From an uncultured Granulosicoccaceae bacterium (GTDB lineage: Bacteria; Pseudomonadota; Gammaproteobacteria; Granulosicoccales; Granulosicoccaceae), in contig CALLOA010000087.1 in NCBI GenBank assembly GCA_938005265.1, positions 1 to 64,000 of the forward strand: a stretch of 64,000 nt of DNA. The letters run 5' to 3'. The notes under the pieces are model-generated. The model was not told the origin of the DNA and ran no database searches. It saw only the letters and a program-made list of their open reading frames with translations. Positions 1 to 11,207 of this stretch are shown here, one piece after another (the first letter of the stretch is position 1; the number at the start of each line of letters is the position of its first letter). A program made the translations under genes and the position numbers.

Positions 1-1464
<1,464 letters not shown>

Positions 1465-1707
1465 GACACGTAGCTCTGAAATTGGATTAGGCTGTTGGAT
1501 TCAAAAATGCCAATCCCCTTATTATAGTGGTTTAGCGAACGTTCTACTGTATCTATCTGCATTTATTAGTTTTTCACCTTTTTCCAAATAGTGCTGAGCC
1601 AAATCCAAAAGCAGGATAATTTGTCCGACCTGACGTTGTGATGATTTATAATTATCCATTACGTAAAACCAGTCGGATAACCTGGAGCAAATACCGGATT
1701 GCAGGCG

Positions 1708-3078
1708 ATGGAATTAAAATGCAATAAATCCTCGAGCCTACCAGTTACATGGGCCATTTCCTTAGCGGTTCTGAGAATGGTGCTTCCCGTGCTGTTGTTG
1801 TTGGCAAGTGAAAGGGTCCTGGCCGCCGACACATCGAAAATACTGCAACAGTGTCGGGATTTATCGTTGCTTGACGATGATATTCACAACTGTCTCGACA
1901 ACTATCTGGATGTCATGGATGACAATCTCGCAGATGTCAGTGATCTCATCCGTGCTGAATTGTCCGCTGCAACGTCCGGGGCTTCCGGCTTGCCGGCATT
2001 TGAAGCCTCGCAGCAAGCGTTTGAAAATTACCGAACCTCCAATTGTCTCTGGTATCTGGAATTTTCCGAGCCACGGGTCGAGGCTGAACAAATTGCCAAA
2101 AATTGTCTCGCCTCTATGTCGGAGCAGCGTCTTTCGGAACTGCAATTACTGGTGAAAATTCAAACCCGGCCTGAGGTGGTCTCCGGCTATTACGTTTACG
2201 GTAGTGAACGTAATACGTTGCAGCTCTGTGGTGGCAATAAGCGTTATTGGGTCGAAGGTGACAATGTTGTAGTGAGTGAATTGCAGCAACGCTACCTCGG
2301 TGAAGCCAATACGGATTTGCAAATAATGTTTGTCGAGCTTGAAGGTGATATTGATACCGAGGCTATAGAAACATTTCCGGGTCATGACGGTGTATTCAAG
2401 CTGGGTGCGCTGGTGACATTGCGTACGCCTGTTGACAGCGATTGTGTCATTCCGCGTGGAACGGACTCTCAAACTCCGGTTGCTGACCAGCAAGATGAGG
2501 CAACCACGCTGGATGACAGTTCTGTGGCGAGCCAGACAAGTGTTGAAACTAATCCCGATGAGCCCATACAATCGCTGACGGCTTACTTCGGTGACTGGAT
2601 AGCCCGATGCGAACAGCTGGGTTCAAGCTACGGCTGTGTGCTGAGCATCAACATGACCCCGGCTGGTTCAGGATCCGAAACAGTTAGTGATACTGAAGAT
2701 ATTCCCAAACTCATCATCACCAGGCGCTCTGAAGCGCGCACTGTAATTGATGTCGATATGCCTCTGGGTCTGGTGCCATCACTTGATGATATTGAAAAGG
2801 TGCATTGGCAGGTTGATTCAGTGAATTTCGGTCCTTTGTTGCATTCCAGGCTTGAGTCATTGGGGCCCAGTGGTGCGCAGACCCACATCCGTCAGGCATT
2901 GCGTGAGCGATGGTTCATCCGTGATGAACTGTTACCCGTTATGAAGTCCGGGCGTGAGCTATCGATTTCCCTGTTGCCTGATACTGACTCAAAACTGAAT
3001 TTGAGCGCGACATTGCAAGGGCTGACTCGTGCACTTGAATTCGCTGATGACTTTACTGCTGCTGAGGGAGAAATCTGA
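1708..3078 (+). CDS. Secreted LprI-like / IalB-like composite protein
   Basis: About 456 residues with an N-terminal export signal (LRMVLPVLLLLASERVLAA). The first mature region (about residues 45-150) carries four spaced cysteines (QQCRDL, IHNCLDNY, TSNCLWY, AKNCLAS), as in the lysozyme-inhibitor LprI/DUF1311 family. A middle segment with further cysteines (LQLCGGNKRYWVEG) is unassigned. From about residue 290, FGDWIARCEQ followed by YGCVLSINM resembles the invasion-associated locus B (IalB) family. Envelope location is inferred from the signal. ATG 1708 was chosen; a TTG at 1699 in the same frame has GGAG 11 bases upstream and is a real alternative. The function of the combination is unknown; protection against host or rival lysozyme is only a family-based suggestion. 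Confidence 0.7.
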   Translation: MELKCNKSSSLPVTWAISLAVLRMVLPVLLLLASERVLAADTSKILQQCRDLSLLDDDIHNCLDNYLDVMDDNLADVSDLIRAELSAATSGASGLPAFEASQQAFENYRTSNCLWYLEFSEPRVEAEQIAKNCLASMSEQRLSELQLLVKIQTRPEVVSGYYVYGSERNTLQLCGGNKRYWVEGDNVVVSELQQRYLGEANTDLQIMFVELEGDIDTEAIETFPGHDGVFKLGALVTLRTPVDSDCVIPRGTDSQTPVADQQDEATTLDDSSVASQTSVETNPDEPIQSLTAYFGDWIARCEQLGSSYGCVLSINMTPAGSGSETVSDTEDIPKLIITRRSEARTVIDVDMPLGLVPSLDDIEKVHWQVDSVNFGPLLHSRLESLGPSGAQTHIRQALRERWFIRDELLPVMKSGRELSISLLPDTDSKLNLSATLQGLTRALEFADDFTAAEGEI

Positions 3079-3114
3079 CAATCGCACGCAGGTTCTCCAT
3101 GGCAGGTTGGCATT

Positions 3115-3807
3115 TTGACGGATAACTCGGGCGTAGCCGGCACGAAAGCCTGCGGTTATGACTCGCGCAGCGCTCTTCTAATGGTCAATGGTGATTGTTC
3201 TGAATCAGCCTTGGCGCATTGCGGGCGATTACATGCAGATACGTTGATCGCTGTTGATGGTGGTCTGCGTCATTGCCTGGCATTGGGTGTTGAGCCTGAT
3301 GTGCTGATAGGTGATCTCGACAGTGCGGCGAGGCCTGAGATTAATCGCCTAGACAACAGCAATACACAAGTGTTGCGCTACCGGGCTGAAAAAGATCAGA
3401 CGGATCTGGAATTGGCTCTGGAGTATGCACAGAGCGAGAATATTGCCCATGTAACCCTTGCCGGTCTGTCTGGTGGGCGTACTGATCAGATGCTGTGCAA
3501 TTGGTTGTTACTGGGTCAGTCCCGTTGGAACTTCAGCATTGATATCGTTGATGACAGGGGGTGTGGCTATTTGGTAGTTGCAGACAGGAGCCGCAGCATA
3601 GCTGCTGAGTCCGGTGCCACCATAAGCCTGCTCTCGCTAACGCAAATGACTACTGGCGTAACAACCGAAGGCTTGAAGTACCCACTGGCAAACGCTGATC
3701 TGTCGTTGGGAAGTTCTTTGGGCATAAGCAATGTAGTGTGTGATTCCGAGTTCAGAATCAGCATCACCCGAGGGACGTTGCTGGCCTACGTTAATTATGT
3801 CTTGTAG
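3115..3807 (+). CDS. thiN: Thiamine pyrophosphokinase
   Basis: 230 residues, normal for the family. It transfers pyrophosphate from ATP to thiamine to make thiamine diphosphate in the cytoplasm. Family signatures are visible in order: AVDGGLRHCLALG, PDVLIGDLDSA (metal/ATP-binding Asp residues), EKDQTDLELAL, and LAGLSGGRTDQMLCN in the catalytic core. The TTG start at 3115 is used because the only ATG nearby in frame (3181) would remove the first beta-strand. It lies 37 bp after the LprI-like gene on the same strand, with ltaE next. The product cofactor is needed by the ThDP enzyme at 23-25 kb, although there is no sign of co-regulation. Confidence 0.88.
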   Translation: MTDNSGVAGTKACGYDSRSALLMVNGDCSESALAHCGRLHADTLIAVDGGLRHCLALGVEPDVLIGDLDSAARPEINRLDNSNTQVLRYRAEKDQTDLELALEYAQSENIAHVTLAGLSGGRTDQMLCNWLLLGQSRWNFSIDIVDDRGCGYLVVADRSRSIAAESGATISLLSLTQMTTGVTTEGLKYPLANADLSLGSSLGISNVVCDSEFRISITRGTLLAYVNYVL

Positions 3808-3893
3808 ATGGCCGTTTGCTTTTCGGCAACAGCGTATTTATCAAGTGCTTTACACACACATGGCACTGTAAAAAGCGCCACAACGAGATTGCT

Positions 3894-4970
3894 ATGAGCG
3901 AAAAAATACTGGACTTGCGAAGTGATACGGTTACCCGGCCTGTAGAGGGAATGCGCAAGGCCATGTTCGACGCTGAATTAGGCGACGATGTTTATGGTGA
4001 CGATCCGACAGTCAATCGGTTGGAATCGCTGGCAGCTGAGATAACCGGTAAGCAGGCATCAGTGTTTGTACCCAGTGGTACACAATCCAATCTTATTGCC
4101 TTACTTACCCATTGTCAGCGGGGTGATGAATACATCGTCGGACATGATGCACACAGTTATAAGTATGAAGGTGGAGGTGCTGCAGCCCTCGGCGGTATTC
4201 AACCGCAAACAGTGGCTTTTAATGAGCAGGCGCAATTACCTCTGGAGTCGGTTGAGGCTGTCATTAAGCCAGACGATTCCCATTTTGCGCGAACCCGTTT
4301 GCTTGCCCTTGAGAACACACAACATGGCAGGGTTGTCTCTTTGCAGTATCTGGAGTCGGCACATGAATTTTGTCAGCAACATAAACTGGCTCTACACCTG
4401 GATGGTGCCAGGGTTTGCAACGCAGCAGTTGCCTTGGGGGTGCCGGTCAGCCAGGTAACACAGTATTTTGATACGGTCTCTGTATGTTTGTCGAAGGGTC
4501 TGGGCTCGCCAGTGGGTTCGGTGCTTTGTGGGAGTGCCGGGTTCATTAGTGAAGCGCGCCGCTGGCGCAAGGTAACCGGCGGCGGTATGCGCCAGGCCGG
4601 TGTTTTGGCGGCTGCGGGAATATACAGTCTGGAGAATATGATTGAGAGGCTGGAGCAAGACCATGCCAATGCCATACGACTGCAGAATCTTCTGGCCGCA
4701 GCCCCCGGGGTGGTTGTACGCAGCGACTGGACGCAAACCAATATGTTGTGGCTCGATCTGGACGAGAATATTGCGCAGCCGTTGCGTACTAAGGCTGCTG
4801 AAAATAATATTTTGTTGTCTGCTGAAGGCAGTGTTTGCCGGCTGGTGCTACATCACGATATTGATGCTTCTGATGTTGAAACTGTTGCAGCTGTTCTTAA
4901 CACAATTCTTGCGGACATAGCATCGCAAACCGTTGAGATGCCAGTATCCAAGCCGCTTGCAGCTTCCTGA
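3894..4970 (+). CDS. ltaE: Low-specificity L-threonine aldolase
   Basis: 358 residues from ATG 3894 (upstream in-frame codons back to 3816 look non-coding; GAG lies 8 bases before this ATG). A PLP enzyme of fold type I that cleaves L-threonine or allo-threonine to glycine and acetaldehyde. Supporting motifs are the N-terminal DLRSDTVTRP and GDDVYGDDPTVN, the cofactor-binding region FVPSGTQSN, HLDGARVCNA, and SKGLGSPVGS, which carries the Schiff-base lysine. The gene is followed by a convergent DMT permease with a repeat-rich spacer between them. The identification is secure at family level; the stereochemical preference cannot be read from the sequence. Confidence 0.93.
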   Translation: MSEKILDLRSDTVTRPVEGMRKAMFDAELGDDVYGDDPTVNRLESLAAEITGKQASVFVPSGTQSNLIALLTHCQRGDEYIVGHDAHSYKYEGGGAAALGGIQPQTVAFNEQAQLPLESVEAVIKPDDSHFARTRLLALENTQHGRVVSLQYLESAHEFCQQHKLALHLDGARVCNAAVALGVPVSQVTQYFDTVSVCLSKGLGSPVGSVLCGSAGFISEARRWRKVTGGGMRQAGVLAAAGIYSLENMIERLEQDHANAIRLQNLLAAAPGVVVRSDWTQTNMLWLDLDENIAQPLRTKAAENNILLSAEGSVCRLVLHHDIDASDVETVAAVLNTILADIASQTVEMPVSKPLAAS

Positions 4971-4974
4971 ATTG

Positions 4975-5064
4975 TTTTTATTCGGGGATTTTTCGGGAGA
5001 TGTATTTCTGGCAGTTACTTTTCCAGGCAATTATTTTTCCGGGCAATTGATTCTCAGGCAATCA
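4975..5064. repeat. Imperfect tandem array, period about 15 bp
   Basis: Between the convergent stops of ltaE and the DMT permease, about six degenerate units begin with TTC at 4981, 4992, 5006, 5021, 5037 and 5051 (steps of 11, 14, 15, 16 and 14). The best units read TTTCCAGGCAATTAT and TTTCCGGGCAATTGA. The array does not code. It is one of at least five similar arrays with unrelated unit sequences in spacers of this window. Confidence 0.6.
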
Positions 5065-5085
5065 TAGTCCCATCAGTGGCCTTGT

Positions 5086-6069
5086 TCAGCCAGACGGGGT
5101 AGTCGCAATTTCTGATTTTTTCAATTGCTCGCGGTGCATTACGTAGTACCCGCTGCCGATTATGATGGCAGCTCCCAACAGCGTTGTCGGCAATGGCGCG
5201 ATTTGCCAAAGCAAGTAATCCAGGCCGATCGCCCAGATAATTGCGGTGTACTCCAGTGGTGCTATCAGTGACACTTCCGCTTTGGCGAATGCCAGTGTCA
5301 TCAGGTAATGGCCACAAACTGCCAGCACGGCTATCGCTGTTATCCCGGTTAATACACTGGCTGATGGTACGAACAGTAATTCTCTCGCAATGAAAACAAT
5401 CCATAAGCTTGATGTTACTCCGACCCCGAGGTTGTAGTAGAAAACCAGTGATGACACAGTTTCGGTTTGCGACAGGTAGCGTCCGCTAAGAAACAGGTAG
5501 GCGTATGCCAGGCTGCCACCAAAAGCCAGGGCGTAACCGATCAATTGCCCCTCGCCACTTGGCCGCATGGCAATCAGAACGCCGATGTATCCTATGCCAA
5601 CTGCAGCCCAGCGATGCACGCCGACCCTCTCACCCAGAATGATTGCTGACAGAAAAGTAACTGCAAGTGTTGATGTAAAAAAGATCACAACTGAGTCGGT
5701 CAGTGGCAGGTATTTTAGGCCGAGAAAAAACAGTAGAGGTGCGACAATGCCGAACACACTACGCACCGCCTGATGTAACTTGCGTACCGGCTTTAACTGA
5801 TTCGTCTGACCGCGAATAACATAAAAGAGCAGCATCACGATCACAATTAACCAGCTACGTATCGCAAGAATGTGCAATACACTGACATCCTGCGTGACTA
5901 AAATTTTTACTACAGCATCCATGCCGCTGAGTAGAGCAATGCCGGCAACCATCGCCGAAGCGCCCAGCATGGCGTTACTGGAAACCGTTAGCGCAAGCTT
6001 TAACTGTTGTTTGTCTGTGGCATTGGTCTGGCCGGCTTGCGGGATTTTTTCTTTGCCCTTTTGATTCAC
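5086..6069 (-). CDS. EamA/DMT-superfamily permease
   Basis: 327 residues, almost entirely hydrophobic, with about ten membrane helices in two EamA-type halves (LSGMDAVVKILV begins the first; GYALAFGGSLAYAYLFLSGR the second). Family members export metabolites or amino acids; the substrate cannot be assigned. The start is GTG at 6069, which overlaps the TAG stop of the upstream LpxL-like gene by one base (TAGTG), so the two are probably translationally coupled. The short charged N-terminus (KGKEKIPQAGQ) is cytoplasmic. The gene ends at the repeat array downstream of ltaE. Confidence 0.85.
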   Translation of the reverse strand: MNQKGKEKIPQAGQTNATDKQQLKLALTVSSNAMLGASAMVAGIALLSGMDAVVKILVTQDVSVLHILAIRSWLIVIVMLLFYVIRGQTNQLKPVRKLHQAVRSVFGIVAPLLFFLGLKYLPLTDSVVIFFTSTLAVTFLSAIILGERVGVHRWAAVGIGYIGVLIAMRPSGEGQLIGYALAFGGSLAYAYLFLSGRYLSQTETVSSLVFYYNLGVGVTSSLWIVFIARELLFVPSASVLTGITAIAVLAVCGHYLMTLAFAKAEVSLIAPLEYTAIIWAIGLDYLLWQIAPLPTTLLGAAIIIGSGYYVMHREQLKKSEIATTPSG

Positions 6070-7016
6070 TAAGCGAGGTGCTCGCTGTAGTTGCGGCGGC
6101 TGCCGTCAGGCTGCCAGCGAAAACGCCGATAGCTCCAGCAATACTGGCCGGGGTTTATGGCAACGCATTGTTCCACGGTGCGATTCAGCGCTGCGGTTGC
6201 AACCTCGAGATTGTTATCCAGTAAACCGGGTTCGGCTTTTACCTTGTGAATAAGGTAGCCACGGCCTTTGGACTTTCTTTCTATGGCAAGGCAGACTACC
6301 CGCGCATCTGATTTACCGGCCAGGCGTGGCAACAGAGTCATTGTGTTGGCTGGCACACCGAAAAAGTCCGCAAACACCCCGCCTCCCGGATCCGGTTCCT
6401 GATCCGGCAGTATTCCGACCGGTCGCTTTGTTTTCACAGCGCGCAGCAATTTTTTTATGCCCGCCGGGTCGACCGCTACCATTTCAGCACCAAAGCGCTC
6501 GCGCCCTTTTTTAATGACTGGTTCCAGAGCCAGTGCACGGGGTGGACGGTATAGATAGGCCGGATTTTCAAGAGACGCTAATGCAGCCGGACATAATTCC
6601 CAGGCACCAAAATGGGGTGTAATCAGTAATGTTGTTTCAGTTGCAGCCGCGTCTTGCTGCTTTGGGTTTGCGCAAGTGCCTGCTGTACCCGAGCTAACTT
6701 GGGGCAAGCCGGCAAAGGCTGATTCCTGTTCCGGAAATTCGATAAGTTGCCGTATTTGTGTCGCATCCCTGTACCATAGCCAGCCGGTTTCGGTCAGTGC
6801 TTTGCCCGTTTCCATAAGGCTGCTTCGTGCCAGTGTATTGCGCTCGGCTTTCGCCATTGCCGGAAAGCACAGCTGCAGATTGACCAGTGTGTTACTGCGA
6901 TTTCGATTGGGTATAACCCAGCAAGCCCAGCCCAGGGCGGACCCTATGGCATGGTTGGCTCGCAGCGGCAGGCACGCCATCAGGCGTAAAAAGAATTTAG
7001 CAAGTAGGAGAGACAT
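6069..7016 (-). CDS. LpxL/HtrB-like lysophospholipid (lipid A) acyltransferase
   Basis: 315 residues with an N-terminal membrane anchor (LLLAKFFLRLMACLPL). The family catalytic motif H-x4-E is present as HFGAWE, followed by VGILPDQEPDPGGGVFADFFG and a C-terminal PGQYCWSYRRFRWQP block typical of Kdo2-lipid A acyltransferases. It is expected to add a secondary acyl chain to lipid A at the inner face of the inner membrane; an ornithine-lipid-type acyltransferase is possible. An insertion of about 15 residues before the catalytic His (SSGTAGTCANPKQQDAAATE) is unusual. It is coupled to the downstream DMT permease by a one-base overlap and divergent from dtd. Confidence 0.85.
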   Translation of the reverse strand: MSLLLAKFFLRLMACLPLRANHAIGSALGWACWVIPNRNRSNTLVNLQLCFPAMAKAERNTLARSSLMETGKALTETGWLWYRDATQIRQLIEFPEQESAFAGLPQVSSGTAGTCANPKQQDAAATETTLLITPHFGAWELCPAALASLENPAYLYRPPRALALEPVIKKGRERFGAEMVAVDPAGIKKLLRAVKTKRPVGILPDQEPDPGGGVFADFFGVPANTMTLLPRLAGKSDARVVCLAIERKSKGRGYLIHKVKAEPGLLDNNLEVATAALNRTVEQCVAINPGQYCWSYRRFRWQPDGSRRNYSEHLA

Positions 7017-7118
7017 TTTTATCCTCAGTCCTTATCCTAGCTTCTATGTAGACAAGTTGATAGCGTTATAGAGGCAAAAGCCGGGGTTGGGAAATGGATT
7101 GCTCTGACAGGACAAAAC

Positions 7119-7556
7119 ATGATTGGACTAATACAACGGGTTTCCAGTGCATCAGTAGTTGTATCGGGTAATACCATTGGCGCGATCGACACTGGCTTGA
7201 TGGTGCTGGTGGGGGTAGAGCGCGAGGATGGCAGTGCCCAGGTTGAGCGTCTGGCGCACAAGCTTCTGCACTACCGCGTTTTTCCGGACAGTGACGGTAA
7301 AATGAACTGCAATGTTATGGAGCAGGGTGGCGACTTGTTGCTGGTTCCGCAATTTACGCTTGCGGCAGATACCCGCAAGGGCCTGAGACCCAGCTTCAAT
7401 GGTGCGCCTCCTGATGTAGCAAGTGGCCTTTTTGACGAGCTGGTTGTTAAGGTTGCAGACCGGTATAGAGACCCGGCAACCGGTCAATTTGGTGCACAAA
7501 TGAGTGTTTCCCTGTGCAACGACGGGCCTGTGACCTTCTGGTTGCAAGTGGACTAG
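7119..7556 (+). CDS. dtd: D-aminoacyl-tRNA deacylase
   Basis: 145 residues, the standard DTD length. It removes D-amino acids (and glycine from mischarged tRNA-Ala) from tRNA in the cytoplasm. The start MIGLIQRVSSASV and the active-site elements are present: the PQFTLAAD segment in place of the common SQFTL, and the C-terminal NDGPVTFWLQVD holding the cross-subunit Gly-Pro motif. The first residue of the SQFTL motif is Pro here instead of Ser, a minor variation. It is divergent from the LpxL-like gene and lies 221 bp upstream of tatA. Confidence 0.95.
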   Translation: MIGLIQRVSSASVVVSGNTIGAIDTGLMVLVGVEREDGSAQVERLAHKLLHYRVFPDSDGKMNCNVMEQGGDLLLVPQFTLAADTRKGLRPSFNGAPPDVASGLFDELVVKVADRYRDPATGQFGAQMSVSLCNDGPVTFWLQVD

Positions 7557-7777
7557 CTACCCGTACTGTAGGGTCTGCATGGTTCACAGATTGCATTTTT
7601 GTCGTCAAACCCCCATAACAGAAGGGCATACGGGCAGTCTACAGTCGCGAAGGCTAGCAGAACATCACGCTTGCGGAGGCTCTGCTCGTGGTAAACTAGC
7701 CCGTATAGATCATTACTTTTATTGCATATTTTGCAGTTTTGCAGACTGGCGAACCAGCCTGTCGAGGATACAACATT

Positions 7778-8002
7778 ATGATGCCCAGCATCCCGCAACT
7801 CCTGATTATTCTTGTTATTGTCGTTTTGCTTTTCGGCGCTAAGCGCTTGCGCACATTGGGCGGTGATCTCGGAGGCGCTGTCAAAGGTTTCAAAAAGGCG
7901 ATGAATGAAGAAGAAGACGCCAATGCAGCGAAGCTGGAAGACGCTGCGGATGAGGCGGTCGATGGAGCAGTTATCCGTGAATCGGATGAAACTAAAGTCT
8001 GA
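7778..8002 (+). CDS. tatA: Sec-independent translocase subunit TatA
   Basis: 74 residues from ATG 7778, with GAGG about ten bases upstream. One N-terminal membrane helix ([16 protein letters not shown]) is followed by the hinge and amphipathic helix ([21 protein letters not shown]) with the FGxKxLxxLG pattern of TatA/E, then an acidic tail rich in Asp, Glu and Ala. It forms the pore-like oligomer of the twin-arginine export system. It is first in tatA-tatB-tatC. A twin-arginine client is encoded at 17.8 kb, and the Rieske and flavin enzymes of the window are cytoplasmic and not clients. Confidence 0.93.
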   Translation: MMPSIPQLLIILVIVVLLFGAKRLRTLGGDLGGAVKGFKKAMNEEEDANAAKLEDAADEAVDGAVIRESDETKV

Positions 8003-8209
8003 AGGTTTTGCTGTCTGATGGATGGCGCTGTTTAACTGACTGGTATCGCAGCGAGCGGGCTGACCCGCGGCTAAAAATTCGCTACTTTTATTTGAGCCCG
8101 CATAGCGCAGGTCTGATTCCACAGTTCGCTCAAGGCTCGATACGTGTTGGCATAATAAGCATGCCAACGACTTGTGTATTCAACTTCTTAAGTAACCTGC
8201 TCCACTAAC

Positions 8210-8653
8210 ATGTTTGATATTGGCTTTTGGGAACTGCTTCTGATCGGCATAGTTGCACTCGTGGTGGTTGGTCCTGAGCGTTTGCCCGAGCTTGCAAAAA
8301 CTGCAGGTGTCTATGTGGCCAAATTTCGCCGCTTTGTGGCCGGGGTGAAGTCCGATATTGATGCTGAGCTGCAAACCGGTGAGCTGAAAAAAATCCTTGG
8401 CGATCAGCGCGATCAAATACGTGAACTCAAGGAAATTGTGGATACTACTCGCAAAGAAATCGAGACCTCTACATCCAGTGCGGTTTCCAGTGCTAACGAG
8501 CTATCCTCAACGCTCGAGAGTAAATACAATGACATGGGTAAATCCGCGGCAACTGAGAAGACTGCCTCCGAAAAGGAAGCCGGCCAGTCGGATGAGTCGG
8601 GTGTAAGCCGCCCGGATGCCGGCACAGATGACAAGCCGGCGTCGTCGGCATGA
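8210..8653 (+). CDS. tatB: Sec-independent translocase subunit TatB
   Basis: 147 residues. The N-terminus MFDIGFWELLLIGIVALVVVGPERLP is the TatB signature (Glu in the helix, then GPERLP), followed by an amphipathic helix and a long charged coiled-coil-like region (GELKKILGDQRDQIRELKEIVD), ending in a Ser/Glu-rich tail. With TatC it forms the receptor for twin-arginine signal peptides. The 207-bp spacer after tatA is long for this operon and carries no gene that I can see. Confidence 0.95.
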   Translation: MFDIGFWELLLIGIVALVVVGPERLPELAKTAGVYVAKFRRFVAGVKSDIDAELQTGELKKILGDQRDQIRELKEIVDTTRKEIETSTSSAVSSANELSSTLESKYNDMGKSAATEKTASEKEAGQSDESGVSRPDAGTDDKPASSA

Positions 8654-8711
8654 TTGGTTTTTGGTTGACTAGCGACTGATATGGCTCGGGTTCTACAGGT
8701 GATTTCTATCC

Positions 8712-9587
8712 ATGGTTGATGCCTCTAACGCGCCTGAGCAGGGTCTTTTGACTCATCTGGTTGAGTTGCGCGATCGTTTGCTGAAAATGATCCTGGCGGT
8801 TGGCCTTCTGTTTTTGTGCCTGTTCTGGTTTGCCGACGAAATCTACACCTGGCTTGCCGCTCCTCTGCTGGCTCACTTGCCTGAAGGGTCGCAGATGATA
8901 GCGATCGACGTGGCAGCCCCTTTCTTTATACCGTTCAAACTGGTTTTGATGCTCTCGGTATTCATCGCGATTCCGTATTTGCTCTACCAGATGTGGGCTT
9001 TTGTTGCTCCCGGTCTTTACAAGCATGAAAAGCAGCTGGTTTTTCCTCTGCTGGCATCCAGTACATTGTTGTTCTACATCGGTGTTCTGTTTGCCTATTA
9101 TGTTGTGTTCCCGCTGGTGTTCGGTTTTTTCACAGCTGTAGCACCGCAGGGTGTAGAAGTCGCGACAGATATAGGCCGTTACCTCGACTTTGTAATAACC
9201 ATCTTTTTTGCCTTCGGTATCGCCTTTGAGGTTCCTGTAGCAACTGTGCTTCTTGTCGTGATTGGCATTACAACACCTGATGACCTTGCCAAGAAACGTC
9301 CCTATTTCATTGTTGCTGCATTTGTAATAGGTATGTTCCTGACTCCGCCGGATATCATCTCGCAGACTTTGCTGGCTTTGCCGATGTGGGTGCTGTTTGA
9401 AGCTGGAATATTCTTCTCACGCATCTACCTCAAGCGTAAGGACGCGGCGGCCGAAGCGCGAGATAAGCTCTATGAAGATAATGATGATGAGTCTGAGGCA
9501 GACGAAGCGAATTCTGCTGCGGCCAATAAATCCGCTGCTGCCAAATCACTGCCACCAGCATCGCACCCGGATGATATCGGCCCTTGA
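8712..9587 (+). CDS. tatC: Sec-independent translocase subunit TatC
   Basis: 291 residues with six predicted membrane helices. Typical TatC features are [12 protein letters not shown] near the N-terminus, [38 protein letters not shown], and the late [15 protein letters not shown] block with the conserved membrane Glu. A hydrophilic, acidic and Ala-rich tail of about 45 residues extends past the last helix and is longer than in the E. coli protein. It binds the twin-arginine motif in the inner membrane. Its last four bases overlap the TTG start of gpmI. Confidence 0.96.
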   Translation: MVDASNAPEQGLLTHLVELRDRLLKMILAVGLLFLCLFWFADEIYTWLAAPLLAHLPEGSQMIAIDVAAPFFIPFKLVLMLSVFIAIPYLLYQMWAFVAPGLYKHEKQLVFPLLASSTLLFYIGVLFAYYVVFPLVFGFFTAVAPQGVEVATDIGRYLDFVITIFFAFGIAFEVPVATVLLVVIGITTPDDLAKKRPYFIVAAFVIGMFLTPPDIISQTLLALPMWVLFEAGIFFSRIYLKRKDAAAEARDKLYEDNDDESEADEANSAAANKSAAAKSLPPASHPDDIGP

Positions 9588-11146
9588 GTAGCTCTGTCGT
9601 AGTGCCAAGATCGCCGGTTCTATTGATCATTATGGATGGAATCGGTGTTAACCCCTCGCGTAACCATAATGCGGTTGCGATGGCGTCAACGCCAAATCTT
9701 GATGCTATTTACGCCGCTAACAGCACCACAGTAATCGAAGCCTCGGGGTTACCCGTTGGTTTGCCTGCCGGGCAAATGGGAAATTCCGAAGTGGGTCATT
9801 TAACGTTGGGCTCGGGTTCGCGATTGCGCCAGGATCTCGTGAAAATCAATGATGCTATCGCTGACGGCAGTTTTGCCGATAATCCGGTTTTTAACGCAGC
9901 GATTGAGCAGGCTCGAAAAAATGGTGGGCGTGTACACCTGCTGGGTCTGGTATCGGATGGGGGTGTCCATAGTCATCTTGATCATCTGATCGCGCTGATT
10001 GCCTTATGTGCGCAACACCGGGTGATTCCCGTTGTGCATATGATTACTGATGGCCGCGACACTGCTCCACAAAGTTCAGCGGGTTATCTGAATGAATTAA
10101 ATACGGCACTGTCTGCAGCCAATGGGTATATCGCAACCGTTTGCGGCCGTTATTTTGCGATGGATCGTGACAATCGTTGGGAGCGCGTGGAAAAAGCCTG
10201 GCGTTTGCTGATTGAAGGCAAGGGCGGAAAAGCTGCAAGTGCCGAGGATGCCATCCGCCAATCATGGGCGTCTGACAAGACCGATGAATTTATAGAGCCC
10301 ACCGTATTACCTGACTACCAGCCCCCGGCAGCCGGTGACGAGTGGATCTTCTATAATTTCCGCAATGACCGGCCGCGTGAATTGGCAACAGCTTTAACTG
10401 CCGCGGATTTTAGCGAGTTTCAGCGAGGCGACTTCACGACTATACGTCTTTCTACGATGACGCGTTACCACGCAGATTATGATTTTCCTATCGCTTTCGA
10501 GAAAGAGGAGCCACTTGCAACTCTGGGAGAAGCGGTGAGTTCTGCCGGCCTGTCTCAGTTACGTGTGGCCGAGACTGAAAAGTACCCGCATGTCACTTTC
10601 TTTTTTAATGGCGGTCGCGAAGCGCCGCTGGCTCTGGAAGAACGATTGCTGGTGGATTCACCTAAAGTAGCCACCTACGATCAGCAACCTTCGATGAGTG
10701 CTTATGGTATTCGAGATGGCGTTCTGGGTGCGATGCAAAGAAATAATCCATCCGACAAGCCGGACCTGATTGTGGTGAATTTCGCCAATGGCGATATGGT
10801 CGGTCACACAGGAGTAGCAGCTGCTGTTGTGGAAGCTGTAGAAGTTGTAGATGAGTGTGTATCAGCTCTGGTGGCGTCGGCGGCTGAAAATGGTTATAGC
10901 GTTGTGCTGACCGCAGACCATGGCAATGCTGACATGCTGATTGACCCGCAGACTGGAGGGCCGCATACCAAACACACGATTTTCCCAGTCGTTTGTACCA
11001 TTATTGATAAATCGCAGTGGCAGCTCGCCAACGCGGGTGACCTGACCTGCATTGCGCCGACTGTGTTGCAGTTGATGGGGTTGCAAAAGCCTGCGTCGAT
11101 GACGGGGAATTCCCTGTTGCTGGAAGAGCTGCCTTCGCCCCACTAA
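9584..11146 (+). CDS. gpmI: 2,3-bisphosphoglycerate-independent phosphoglycerate mutase
   Basis: 520 residues, as expected for the metal-dependent mutase that interconverts 3- and 2-phosphoglycerate in glycolysis and gluconeogenesis. Motifs include [11 protein letters not shown] (metal ligand Asp), [16 protein letters not shown] with the phosphorylated Ser, [11 protein letters not shown], and [12 protein letters not shown] near the C-terminus with metal ligands. The TTG start at 9584 overlaps the tatC stop (TTGA), so translation is probably coupled to tatC. This neighbour is not the usual companion of tat genes. It converges on the desaturase gene. Confidence 0.96.
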   Translation: MSSSVVVPRSPVLLIIMDGIGVNPSRNHNAVAMASTPNLDAIYAANSTTVIEASGLPVGLPAGQMGNSEVGHLTLGSGSRLRQDLVKINDAIADGSFADNPVFNAAIEQARKNGGRVHLLGLVSDGGVHSHLDHLIALIALCAQHRVIPVVHMITDGRDTAPQSSAGYLNELNTALSAANGYIATVCGRYFAMDRDNRWERVEKAWRLLIEGKGGKAASAEDAIRQSWASDKTDEFIEPTVLPDYQPPAAGDEWIFYNFRNDRPRELATALTAADFSEFQRGDFTTIRLSTMTRYHADYDFPIAFEKEEPLATLGEAVSSAGLSQLRVAETEKYPHVTFFFNGGREAPLALEERLLVDSPKVATYDQQPSMSAYGIRDGVLGAMQRNNPSDKPDLIVVNFANGDMVGHTGVAAAVVEAVEVVDECVSALVASAAENGYSVVLTADHGNADMLIDPQTGGPHTKHTIFPVVCTIIDKSQWQLANAGDLTCIAPTVLQLMGLQKPASMTGNSLLLEELPSPH

Positions 11147-11207
11147 AAGTTATTCGTTCGTGATTGCCGGTAACTTGTTTTGTAATATCTGGCTAAACGT
11201 AAAGCAA

